This document shows, piece after piece, positions 56,338 through 64,000 of a stretch of 64,000 nt of DNA. The stretch's first letter is position 1. Each line of letters opens with the position of its first letter. The notes under the pieces are model-generated. The model did not search any database. It was not told the DNA's origin and worked only from the letters and a program-made list of their open reading frames with translations. Origin of the DNA: Methylibium sp965279545 (lineage in GTDB: Bacteria; Pseudomonadota; Gammaproteobacteria; Burkholderiales; Burkholderiaceae_C); NCBI RefSeq assembly GCF_965279545.1, contig NZ_OZ257250.1:1364001-1428000 (forward strand), given 5' to 3'. Made by a program: the position numbers and the translations under genes.

Positions 56338-57471
56338 TCAGTTCAGCGGGACCTTCTTGCCGTCCTTGTAGACGTAGAGGGTCATCGCCGGGCTCTTCAG
56401 CTCGCCGTCGCTCTCGAACCCGACCTTGGCGGTGACGCCGGTGTAGTTGGTTTCGAAGAGCTTGGGCGCATAGACCTTCGGGTCGGCGGAATTGGCGCGC
56501 TTCATCGCGTCGACCAGCACGAACACCGCGTCGTAGACATAGGGCGAGTAAACCTGGAACTGCCCCGGATACTTGGCGTCGTACTTGGCCTTCCAGGCCT
56601 TGCCACCAGGCATCTTGTCGAGCGAAGCGCCACCCTCGGCGCACACCACGTTGCCCAAGGTCTTGGCGCCCGCCGACAGGTCGGCCAGCTTGGCGGTGCA
56701 CACGCCGTCCCCGCCGAAGAACTTGACGTTCGAGAGGCCGAGCTGCTCCATCTGGCGCAGCATCGGGCCGGCCTGGGGGTCCATGCCGCCATAGAACACG
56801 CCGTCCGGTCCCTTCGACTTGATCGAGGTCAGGATGGCCATGAAATCGGTGGCCTTGTCGGTCGTGTACTGCTCGTCGACGATCTGGATGCCCTTGGCCT
56901 GCGCGGTCTTCTTGAAGACTTCCGCGACGCCCTGGCCGTAGGCGGTGCGGTCGTCGATGATGGCGATCTTCTTGAGCTTCAGGTTGTTGGCTGCGTGCAG
57001 TGCCAGGCCGGCGCCGAGCGCATTGTCATTGGCCAGGATCCGGAAGGCCGTCTTGAAGCCTTGCTGCGAATACTTGGGGTTGGTGGCCGACGGGGTGATC
57101 TCCGGAATGCCGCAGTCGTTGTAGATCTTCGAGGCCGGGATGGTGGTGCCGGAATTCAGATGCCCGACCACGCCGTTGACCTTGGCATCGCACAGCTTGG
57201 TCGCGGCGGCCGTACCCTGCTTCGGATCGGCGGCATCGTCTTCCGCAACGAGTTCGAACTTGACCTTCTTGCCACCGAGCGTGATGTTCTGTGTATTGAG
57301 CTCCTCGATCGCCATCCGGGCGCCGTTTTCGTTGTCCTTACCGTAGTGGGCCTGGGCACCGGAGACGGGGGCGACGTGGCCGATCTTGACGATTTGCACG
57401 TCCTGCGCCGAAACGGCGCCGGCCGCGAGCATGGCCGTTGCAAGGGCGATGGCTTTGAGTTTGAGTTGCAT
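56338..57471 (-). CDS. livK: branched-chain amino acid ABC transporter, substrate-binding protein
   Basis: 377 residues. Signal peptide ends near VSA-QDVQ. Mature 'IVKIGHVAPVSGAQAHYGKD' then 'NGARMAIEELN' are LivJ/LivK type I periplasmic-binding marks, and 'GVVGHLNSGTTIPASKIYND' lines the ligand cleft. It binds leucine, isoleucine or valine, or a related ligand, for an ABC importer whose other genes are not in the window. No obvious adjacent permease. Confidence 0.9.
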   Translation of the reverse strand: MQLKLKAIALATAMLAAGAVSAQDVQIVKIGHVAPVSGAQAHYGKDNENGARMAIEELNTQNITLGGKKVKFELVAEDDAADPKQGTAAATKLCDAKVNGVVGHLNSGTTIPASKIYNDCGIPEITPSATNPKYSQQGFKTAFRILANDNALGAGLALHAANNLKLKKIAIIDDRTAYGQGVAEVFKKTAQAKGIQIVDEQYTTDKATDFMAILTSIKSKGPDGVFYGGMDPQAGPMLRQMEQLGLSNVKFFGGDGVCTAKLADLSAGAKTLGNVVCAEGGASLDKMPGGKAWKAKYDAKYPGQFQVYSPYVYDAVFVLVDAMKRANSADPKVYAPKLFETNYTGVTAKVGFESDGELKSPAMTLYVYKDGKKVPLN

Positions 57472-57713
57472 GAAGAACCTCCGGGTTGGAAGAAAATTGA
57501 AGAAAACGGGTCGTTCTCAACGGCCGAAACCATACTCCAAAACAGATGCTGCACCGCGCGTGAAGCGCCCCGGGAAAACACCGTCAGCGTCAACGCGACG
57601 ACCCGCATCTGAAGCACGGACAGTAGCAAGCCGCAGACCACCCGCCGTGCACCGCTTCGAACGGCGTGGCGGCAGGCGCTGGCGCAGCGTCACACGCTGG
57701 CTCTCGGGAGTGC

Positions 57714-58145
57714 TCAGCCGCGCACTTCGTGCGGCCGGATCTCGTAGCCACGGCTTTCGAGATAGCGCCAGCGCTGCCGTCCGCAACGCCGCTCGTCGTC
57801 ACCGTTGCCGACGATCTCGAACAGGCGCTCGAAGCTTTCGAAGCCCGCGGTGACATCGGGGCCGAGGTTCACCAGCACTTCGTGGTGCGGCGCGTCGCCT
57901 GCCCGGTCGAGCAGCCAGATCGGTGTCGGGGTCAGCCGGGCCGGCATGGTTTCACCCTGGCGCAGGCGAGCGTGGGGCACAAAGGCCAGCGGATCGTAGG
58001 TCCACAGCATCACGTCGAGCTGGGCGAGCCTCTCGGCCGATGCCGTGACCGCGACCCTGGCGCCACGTTGGCAGGCTTTCGCCAGCAGCCGGCAGGCGTG
58101 GGCGAGCGGATCGGCAGCGCCGTGGTGGAAGTTGACCTCGGTCAT
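57714..58145 (-). CDS. holC: DNA polymerase III, chi subunit
   Basis: 143 residues. N-terminal 'TEVNFHHGAADPLAHACRLL' and 'VAVTASAERLAQLDVMLWTY' with 'IWLLDRAGDAPHHEVLVNLG' match HolC. It bridges the clamp loader and SSB at the replication fork. It is 23 bp downstream of pepA on the same strand, the usual Burkholderiales pairing. Confidence 0.9.
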   Translation of the reverse strand: MTEVNFHHGAADPLAHACRLLAKACQRGARVAVTASAERLAQLDVMLWTYDPLAFVPHARLRQGETMPARLTPTPIWLLDRAGDAPHHEVLVNLGPDVTAGFESFERLFEIVGNGDDERRCGRQRWRYLESRGYEIRPHEVRG

Positions 58146-58168
58146 CTGGCGCCCGCCATCGCCCGAGC

Positions 58169-59623
58169 TCAGCGCGCGCGTGAGAGCACGAAGTGCGTGA
58201 GCAACGGCACCGGACGGCCCGTCGCGCCCTTGGCGGTGCCGGATTTCCAGGCGGTTCCGGCGATGTCGAGGTGGGCCCAGCGGTATTGGGCGGTGAACTT
58301 CTTCAAGAACATGGCCGCGGTGATCGCGCCGCCGGCGCGGCCTCCGACATTGCCCATGTCGGCGAAGTTGCTGCGCAGCGCCTCCTCGTATTCATCGTCG
58401 AGCGGCATGCGCCACGCCGGGTCGAGCCCGGCGCTGCCCGCGGCGAGCAGCGCATCGGCCAGCGCATCGTCGGCGCTGAAGAGACCGCTGCGGTGGTGGC
58501 CGAGGGCGATGACGCAGGCGCCGGTCAGCGTGGCGATATCGACCACCGCCGCCGGCTTGAAGCGCTCGGCGTAGGTGAGCGCATCGCACAGGATCAGCCG
58601 ACCTTCGGCGTCGGTGTTGAGCACCTCGATGGTCTGCCCCGACATCGACGTGACAACGTCGCCCGGCTTGACCGCGCGGCCGCTCGGCATGTTCTCGCAG
58701 CTGGGAATGAGGCCGACCACGTTGACCCACGGCTGCAGCTCGGCCAGCGCACGGAAGCTGCCGAGCACGCTGGCGGCGCCCCCCATGTCGTACTTCATCT
58801 CGTCCATCTCGGCCGCGGGCTTGATCGAGATACCACCGGTGTCGAAGGTGATGCCTTTGCCCACCAGTACCACCGGTGCTTCACTCTTGGCCGCACCGTC
58901 ATAGCGCAGCACGATGAACTTCGGCGGCTCCTCGGACCCCTGCGCCACCGCGAGGAAAGCGCCCATGCCGAGCTTCTCGCAGTCCTTGCGGTCGAGCACG
59001 TCGACCTTGATGCGCGGCAGCTTGGCGAGCTTGCGCGCCTCTGCGGCCAGGAAGCTCGGTGTGCAGTGATTGGCAGGCCGGTTGGCGCATTCGCGCGCCA
59101 AGGTCACCCCGGCGGCGATCGCGGCGCCACGCGCCAGGCCGGCTTGCACGGCCTTGGCCGAGGCCTTGTCGACCAGCAGCGTCAGCTTCTGCAGCACGGG
59201 CGCCGGGCTGGCGCCGGGCTTGGTGTGGCGGTAGCTGTAGGTTGCGTCCGCAACGGCAGCGGCCACGGCCTCGGCATGTGCCGCCTCGACAGCGCCGGCA
59301 GATGCCACCGCGAGGTGCTTGACGCCCAGCGGTTTGACCAGGGCCAGTCCTGCCGCCACCGCGGCCTTGAAGGCCTTGGCGCTCGCGTCGCCCGCCACCG
59401 TGAACACCACGCGCGCCGCCTTCACGCCGGCCGGGCGGTGCAGGTAGAGCGTGCGACCGGCCTTGAAAGCCAGGTCGCCGGCCGCGACCGCATCAGCCAG
59501 CGCGGCACCGAGCGCGGCGTCCAGTCCTTGCTGCTTCGGGTCTCCCGCCACCACGATCAGCAACGCATCGGCGCTGGCCTTCGAAAGGTTCGAGGTCGTC
59601 GTGGCGAGAGTTCGAAAGTCCAT
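58169..59623 (-). CDS. pepA: leucyl aminopeptidase (M17)
   Basis: 484 residues. The M17 signature 'NTDAEGRLILCDALTYAE' is present. Metal-ligand region 'VLVGKGITFDTGGISIKPAA' carries the catalytic Lys and Asp, and 'EMDEMKYDMGGAASVLGSFR' follows. It removes N-terminal residues in the cytosol as a hexamer, and in enterobacteria also binds DNA for cer and carAB control. Divergent from lptF by 26 bp, so promoters overlap. Confidence 0.94.
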   Translation of the reverse strand: MDFRTLATTTSNLSKASADALLIVVAGDPKQQGLDAALGAALADAVAAGDLAFKAGRTLYLHRPAGVKAARVVFTVAGDASAKAFKAAVAAGLALVKPLGVKHLAVASAGAVEAAHAEAVAAAVADATYSYRHTKPGASPAPVLQKLTLLVDKASAKAVQAGLARGAAIAAGVTLARECANRPANHCTPSFLAAEARKLAKLPRIKVDVLDRKDCEKLGMGAFLAVAQGSEEPPKFIVLRYDGAAKSEAPVVLVGKGITFDTGGISIKPAAEMDEMKYDMGGAASVLGSFRALAELQPWVNVVGLIPSCENMPSGRAVKPGDVVTSMSGQTIEVLNTDAEGRLILCDALTYAERFKPAAVVDIATLTGACVIALGHHRSGLFSADDALADALLAAGSAGLDPAWRMPLDDEYEEALRSNFADMGNVGGRAGGAITAAMFLKKFTAQYRWAHLDIAGTAWKSGTAKGATGRPVPLLTHFVLSRAR

Positions 59624-59649
59624 AATGCAGTCCGTTTGAAATCCAATTG

Positions 59650-60741
59650 ATGTTATTCGATTCCACTTTGCGCCGAGACCTCGCCAGGAGCTTTGGCGCG
59701 ACGCTGATCGTCATCATGACCATCGTGATCACGATGTTCCTGATCCGCACGCTCGGCCAGGCTGCGGGCGGCTCGGTGGCCGCGCAGGACGTGGCGCTGC
59801 TGCTCGGCTACGTTGCGCTCGAGAACCTGCCGACGATACTGAGCCTGTCGCTGTTCATCGCGGTGGTGACCACGCTCACCCGCATGTACCGTGACAGCGA
59901 GATGGTGATCTGGTTCGCCAGCGGCGTGGGCCTGTTGCGCTTCGTGCCGCCGATCCTGCGATTGTCCGCACCGGTGCTGCTGCTGGTGGCGCTGCTGGCG
60001 CTGTTCGTCTGGCCCTGGGGCAACCGGCAGATCGCCGAGCTGAAGGACCGTTACCAGCGGCGCTCCGACGTCTCGCGCGTGGCCCCCGGCCAGTTCCAGA
60101 GTTCGGCCGACGGCAAGCGGGTGTTCTTCATCGAGCGCGACACCGGCGAGGGCAACACCGCGCGCAATGTGTTCGTGCTCGAACGCAAGCCGGGCAGCGA
60201 GAGCGTGACCTCGGCGCGCACCGGCCGCGTCGAGATGGAGGGCGACCAGCGTTTCGTGGTGCTCGAAAGCGGCCAGCGCAACGACCTGAACCTCGTCACC
60301 GGCGAGCGCAAGCTGGCCCAGTTCGACAGCTACCGCGTACTCGCCGGCGAGGCGGTCGCGAGCGGCACGGACGATCTGCCGCCCAAGGCCCGCAGCACCT
60401 GGGAGCTGCTCACGCAACCGAGCAACCGGCACTTCGGCGAGCTGGCCTGGCGCATCGGCCTCGCGGTCGGCGGCATCAACCTGGTCCTGCTGGGCATCGG
60501 CCTGTCGGCGGGCAATCCACGGCGGGTCGGCAGCTGGAACCTGCTGTTCGCGCTGCTGGCCTTCGTCGTCTATTTCAACCTGCTGAACCTGAGCCAGGCC
60601 TGGGTCGCCAGCGGCAAGCTCGACATCGGCCCGGTGCTGATGCTGGTGCATGGCGGGGGCTTCGTGCTCGCCGTGACGCTGTTGTGGTGGCGCGAGCGCG
60701 GCGCCTCGTTCTCGCTGCGCCGACGGCGCGCGGCCTCCTGA
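59650..60741 (+). CDS. lptF: LPS export ABC transporter permease LptF
   Basis: 363 residues. YjgP/YjgQ-type membrane protein: N-terminal helices ('RRDLARSFGATLIVIMTIVI'), a periplasmic jellyroll (about 130-240) and C-terminal helices. It moves LPS from the inner membrane into the Lpt bridge together with LptG and an LptB ATPase not found here. ATG 59650 is chosen over an adjacent TTG one codon before. lptG follows by 10 bp. Confidence 0.92.
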   Translation: MLFDSTLRRDLARSFGATLIVIMTIVITMFLIRTLGQAAGGSVAAQDVALLLGYVALENLPTILSLSLFIAVVTTLTRMYRDSEMVIWFASGVGLLRFVPPILRLSAPVLLLVALLALFVWPWGNRQIAELKDRYQRRSDVSRVAPGQFQSSADGKRVFFIERDTGEGNTARNVFVLERKPGSESVTSARTGRVEMEGDQRFVVLESGQRNDLNLVTGERKLAQFDSYRVLAGEAVASGTDDLPPKARSTWELLTQPSNRHFGELAWRIGLAVGGINLVLLGIGLSAGNPRRVGSWNLLFALLAFVVYFNLLNLSQAWVASGKLDIGPVLMLVHGGGFVLAVTLLWWRERGASFSLRRRRAAS

Positions 60742-60751
60742 GGCGAGCCCC

Positions 60752-61867
60752 GTGCGCACGGTTCACCGCCTGCTGTACACCGACGTGGTGGGTGCGGTGA
60801 CTTTCGTCGCCGTGTCCTTCCTGTCGTTGTTCTTCTTCATCGATTTCGTGGAGGAACTCGATGACGTCGGCCGCGGCGCCTACCGCGTCCACCATGCGGC
60901 GTTGTACTGTCTGCTCGAGCTGCCGGGGCGGCTGTACGAGTTGCTGCCGATCGCCGTGCTGATCGGCACCATCTATGCGATGGCACGGCTGGCGCAATCG
61001 TCGGAGTTCACCATCCTGCGCACCGGCGGCCTGGGGCCGGGGCGCGCGCTGTCGCTGCTCGCCAAGCTCGGCCTCGCGTTCGCCGTGCTGACTTTCGTGG
61101 TCGGCGACTACATCGGGCCCTACTTCGATGCCAAGGCGCAGACCTTGCGCGCCACGCTGCGGGGCTCCGCTCTCGGCGGCGGCAGCGCGTGGCTGAAGGA
61201 CCGGCGCGCCGCACAGCCGGGCGAACTGCCGCCCGGCGAGCGCAGCGACTCGATCAACGTCGGCGACGTCGGCGTGGACGGGCGGCTCGACAACGTGCGC
61301 ATCTACGAGTTCGGCGAAGACGGCGAGCTGCTGGTGCGCGTCGCCGCCGAGAGTGCCGTGGTCGAAGACGGTGCCTGGCGCCTGGAAAAGGTGCGCCTCA
61401 CGCGCTGGCATGCGGCGGGCGGCGAGGGCCTGCCCGCCGATGAGCAGCTTGCCGAGTTGCGCTGGCCGACCCGGCTGACGCCCTCGGTCGTCGGTGCCGC
61501 GGTCTCGCCGCTGAAGAGCATGTCCACCGCCGACCTCTACCGCTACATGAGCCACCTGTCTCAGAACGAGCAGGCCGCGCAGCGCCAGGAGATCCAGTTC
61601 TGGAAGAAGGCGCTGTATCCGCTGGCCTGCCTGGTGATGGTCGGCCTGGCACTGCCCTTCGCCTACCTGCATGCACGCTCCGGTGGAGTCAGCGTCAAGG
61701 TGTTCGGAGGCATCCTGCTGGGCATCAGCTTCGTGCTGCTGAACAACGTGTCGACCCATCTGGGCCTGCTGCGCGACTGGACCCCGTGGATCGCCGCCGC
61801 CGCGCCGGGTGCCTTCTACCTGCTGTTGTCGATGGCCGCCTTCAGCTGGCTGGTGCGCTACCGCTGA
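60752..61867 (+). CDS. lptG: LPS export ABC transporter permease LptG
   Basis: 371 residues from GTG 60752. Same YjgP/YjgQ architecture: 'RLLYTDVVGAVTFVAVSFLS', 'ELPGRLYELLPIAVLIGTIY', 'MARLAQSSEFTILRTGGLGP', a periplasmic jellyroll and three C-terminal helices. It partners LptF in LPS extraction. Forms an operon with lptF; the next gene begins 11 bp after it. Confidence 0.92.
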   Translation: MRTVHRLLYTDVVGAVTFVAVSFLSLFFFIDFVEELDDVGRGAYRVHHAALYCLLELPGRLYELLPIAVLIGTIYAMARLAQSSEFTILRTGGLGPGRALSLLAKLGLAFAVLTFVVGDYIGPYFDAKAQTLRATLRGSALGGGSAWLKDRRAAQPGELPPGERSDSINVGDVGVDGRLDNVRIYEFGEDGELLVRVAAESAVVEDGAWRLEKVRLTRWHAAGGEGLPADEQLAELRWPTRLTPSVVGAAVSPLKSMSTADLYRYMSHLSQNEQAAQRQEIQFWKKALYPLACLVMVGLALPFAYLHARSGGVSVKVFGGILLGISFVLLNNVSTHLGLLRDWTPWIAAAAPGAFYLLLSMAAFSWLVRYR

Positions 61868-61878
61868 CGAAGGCCGCC

Positions 61879-62259
61879 ATGCAGCACGGCATCCTCTTGT
61901 TGGCCCATGGCGCCCGCGACCCCTTGTGGTCGAGCCCCTTCGAAGCGGTGGCACGGCGCCTGAGAGACCGCGCGCCGGACACGCCGGTGGCACTGGCTTT
62001 CCTGGAATTCATGACACCCGACCTGCACAGCGCCGGCCACATGCTCGCGGCGCAGGGCTGCACGACCGTGAGCGTGCTGCCGCTGTTCCTGGGCGCCGGC
62101 GGCCACGTGCGCAAGGACCTGCCGGCGTTGCTGGACAGGCTGCGCCGCGAGCTGCCGCAGGTTGCCTGGCAGCTCGCGCCGGCGATCGGCGAAATCGACA
62201 GGGTGGTCGACGCGATGGCCGACGCCGCCTGGGCGCTGGTGCAGCCGCCCACGCGCTGA
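61879..62259 (+). CDS. cbiX: single-domain CbiX/SirB-like chelatase-family protein
   Basis: 126 residues. 'GILLLAHGARDPLWSSPFEA' carries the metal-binding His; 'LPLFLGAGGHVRKDLPALLD' carries the second. The short single-domain form resembles CbiXS cobaltochelatase or SirB ferrochelatase (cobalamin or siroheme). ATG 61879 is the sensible start after lptG. It precedes a CysB-type regulator, and siroheme is a cofactor of sulfite reductase, so SirB is the better guess. Confidence 0.8.
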   Translation: MQHGILLLAHGARDPLWSSPFEAVARRLRDRAPDTPVALAFLEFMTPDLHSAGHMLAAQGCTTVSVLPLFLGAGGHVRKDLPALLDRLRRELPQVAWQLAPAIGEIDRVVDAMADAAWALVQPPTR

Positions 62260-62331
62260 CGCCGCGCGGCGCAAGGGATGCACTGAGATAATTTCGCTTC
62301 ACCCGTCTCGCGCTGCCGCGCGCACCTCCCG

Positions 62332-63285
62332 ATGAACCTGCATCAGTTCCGTTTCGTCCAGGAAGCCGTGCGTCGCAATCTCAACCTCACCGAGACCGCG
62401 AAGGCCCTGCACACCTCGCAACCCGGGATCTCCAAGGCCATCCTGGAGCTCGAGGGTGAACTCGGCATCGACATCTTCGCGCGTCACGGCAAGCGCCTCA
62501 AGCGCGTCACCGAGCCGGGACAGCAGGTGCTCGCGGCCATCGAGGTCATCATGCGCGAGGTCGGCAACCTCAAGCGCATCGGCGAGGAGTACAGCCAGCA
62601 GGACGCCGGCACGCTGTCGATCGCCACCACCCACACCCAGGCGCGCTATGTGCTGCCGGGGCCGGTGGCTGCACTGCGCAAGCGCCACCCCAAGGTGGCG
62701 ATCAGCCTGCACCAGGGCACGCCCGAGCAGGTGGCGCAGATGCTCATCGACGAGACCGCGGAGGTCGGCCTCGCGACCGAATCGCTGAGCGACTTCGAAG
62801 CGCTCGTCACCCTGCCCTGCTACGACTGGCAGCATGTGATCGTGTTGCCGGTGAACCATCCGCTGACGGCGCACGAGCGGCTGAACCTGGAACAACTGGC
62901 CCAGGAGCCGCTGATTTCCTACCACCCCTCGTTCACCGGCCGCACCCGCATCGACCAGGCCTTCGCGGCACGCGGCCTCAAGCCCAGCATCGTGCTCGAA
63001 GCGATCGACTCCGACGTCATCAAGACCTACGTGCGGCTCGGACTGGGTGTGGGCATCGTGGCCGAGATGGCGGTGCGTGACGACCCGACCTGTGCGCCCG
63101 GCGGCGACCTCGTCACGCGGCCGGCCGGCCAGCTGTTCGGCAACAACGTCGCCCGGCTGGCCTTCAAGCGCGGCGTCTATCTGCGCAATTTCGTCTACAC
63201 CTTCACCGAGCTGCTGTCGGACCGGCTGACGCGCGCCTTGATCGCGCGTGCGCTGCAAGGCGACGCCGAAAACTACGAACTCTGA
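62332..63285 (+). CDS. cysB: LysR-family regulator CysB-like
   Basis: 317 residues. 'MNLHQFRFVQEAVRRNLNLT' and 'AKALHTSQPGISKAILELEG' form the winged-helix DNA-binding domain; 'TTHTQARYVLPGPVAALRKR' and 'LVTLPCYDWQHVIVLPVNHP' are typical of CysB/Cbl effector domains. CysB activates sulfate-assimilation genes with N-acetylserine or O-acetylserine as effector. Start ATG 62332. Cbl is an alternative. Confidence 0.9.
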   Translation: MNLHQFRFVQEAVRRNLNLTETAKALHTSQPGISKAILELEGELGIDIFARHGKRLKRVTEPGQQVLAAIEVIMREVGNLKRIGEEYSQQDAGTLSIATTHTQARYVLPGPVAALRKRHPKVAISLHQGTPEQVAQMLIDETAEVGLATESLSDFEALVTLPCYDWQHVIVLPVNHPLTAHERLNLEQLAQEPLISYHPSFTGRTRIDQAFAARGLKPSIVLEAIDSDVIKTYVRLGLGVGIVAEMAVRDDPTCAPGGDLVTRPAGQLFGNNVARLAFKRGVYLRNFVYTFTELLSDRLTRALIARALQGDAENYEL

Positions 63286-63289
63286 TCCC

Positions 63290-64000
63290 GTGAACACCGA
63301 CCCCGTGGCACGCACGCCGCAACCGCAAAGCCGCCTGCCGCGCGTGGGGACCACGATCTTCAGCGTGATGTCCGCGCTGGCCCAGGAGCACGGCGCGGTC
63401 AACCTGGGACAGGGCTTCCCGGACTTCGAATGCGACCCCCTTTTGATCGACGCCGTGACACGGGCCATGCGTGCCGGTCACAACCAGTACCCGCCGATGG
63501 CTGGCGTGCCGGCGTTGCGCGATGCCGTCGCCGCGAAGACCGAGGCGCTGTACGGGCATCGCTACGACCCGGACCGCGAGATCACCATCACCGCCGGCGC
63601 CACCCAGGCCCTCCTCACCGCCATCCTCGCGCTGGTGCATCCGGGCGACGAGGTGATCGTGCTCGAGCCCTGCTACGACAGCTATGCGCCGAACATCGAA
63701 CTGACCGGCGCCACGGTGGTGCGGGTGCCGCTGACACCCGGCAGCTTTCGCCCCGACTTCGAACGCATCGGCGCCGCGCTCGGACCGCGCACCCGGGCGA
63801 TCCTCGTCAACACGCCGCACAATCCGAGCGCCACCGTCTGGACTGCCGACGAAATGCAGCGCCTGGCGGCGCTGCTGCGGCCAACCGATGTGATCGTGAT
63901 CGCCGACGAGGTCTACGAGCACATGGTCTTCGACGGCCGGTTGCACCAGAGCGTCTCACGCCACCCGGAACTGGCGGCGCGCAGCGTCGTCGTCTCGAGC
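63290..64000 (+). CDS. class I/II PLP aminotransferase, probable methionine aminotransferase (3' partial)
   Basis: Open from GTG 63290 to the window end (237 codons). 'VNLGQGFPDFECDPLLIDAV', 'NQYPPMAGVPALRDAVAAKT', 'ITITAGATQALLTAILALVH' and 'VNTPHNPSATVW' identify the KAT/YbdL-type aminotransferase subgroup. The PLP Lys lies just past the end (the frame stops at VVVSS, within the usual SFSK region). It begins 4 bp after cysB. YbdL-type enzymes act on methionine and other amino acids. Confidence 0.83.
   Translation, partial: MNTDPVARTPQPQSRLPRVGTTIFSVMSALAQEHGAVNLGQGFPDFECDPLLIDAVTRAMRAGHNQYPPMAGVPALRDAVAAKTEALYGHRYDPDREITITAGATQALLTAILALVHPGDEVIVLEPCYDSYAPNIELTGATVVRVPLTPGSFRPDFERIGAALGPRTRAILVNTPHNPSATVWTADEMQRLAALLRPTDVIVIADEVYEHMVFDGRLHQSVSRHPELAARSVVVSS

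Noticed and set aside
55750..56371. Plus-strand frames running across the tRNA-Ser region
   Set aside because: They read through the tRNA and its terminator and have no ribosome site or family marks.

Overview
This is a high-GC proteobacterial chromosome segment. Its gene content (rimP-nusA-infB-rbfA-truB-typA run, holC-pepA and lptFG, a CysB-type regulator, polyamine genes, a Csu-type usher cluster) points to the betaproteobacterial order Burkholderiales, in the Rubrivivax/Methylibium/Leptothrix neighbourhood. That placement is an inference from gene families and layout; no 16S gene is present.

Positions 1-14800 hold one long + strand polyamine-utilisation block. It has an FAD-dependent gamma-glutamylputrescine oxidase (cut by the window start), a gamma-glutamyl-GABA hydrolase, two glutamine-synthetase-like ligases, a class III aminotransferase, a complete PotFGHI-type ABC importer, an outer-membrane beta-barrel candidate, an aldehyde dehydrogenase and a GABA transaminase. 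Together they can carry putrescine or spermidine from outside the cell to succinate semialdehyde. The second ligase has an odd 33-bp tandem repeat in its N-terminus. An HDOD protein, a periplasmic asparaginase, galE, a drug/metabolite transporter and dusA follow (14900-20364).

Positions 20685-23422 are a disturbed region. It holds a degraded IS91-family transposase, an AT-rich stretch with two unrecognised genes (one with a signal peptide), and an alpha/beta-hydrolase gene cut off just after its nucleophile elbow. From 23457 to 32990 on the minus strand lie a DMT transporter and the translation/transcription operon rimP-nusA-infB-rbfA-truB-typA. That operon has an intrinsic terminator inside its leader, which suggests attenuation, and a strong stem-loop between infB and rbfA.

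Positions 33140-41801 carry fabI, glucokinase, a large basic-amino-acid decarboxylase, an NfeD/SPFH pair, a DUF2237 protein, two facing small paralogous genes, an acrylyl-CoA-reductase-like gene and a cupin. After a tiny ORF with its own terminator (42021-42101) and three poorly known genes comes a four-gene secreted SCPU/chaperone-usher operon (43784-47934). A very large multi-sensor hybrid kinase, translationally coupled to a REC-histidine kinase, follows.

Positions 53212-56200 form an accessory patch: small unknown genes (some under 60 codons), a glycine-rich hydrophobic protein, and a phage/ICE-type large-protein remnant downstream of tRNA-Ser(GGA). The window closes with a branched-chain amino-acid binding protein, holC, pepA, divergent lptFG, a CbiX-like protein, a CysB-like regulator and a partial aminotransferase. 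No CRISPR array, rRNA or intact insertion sequence was seen.
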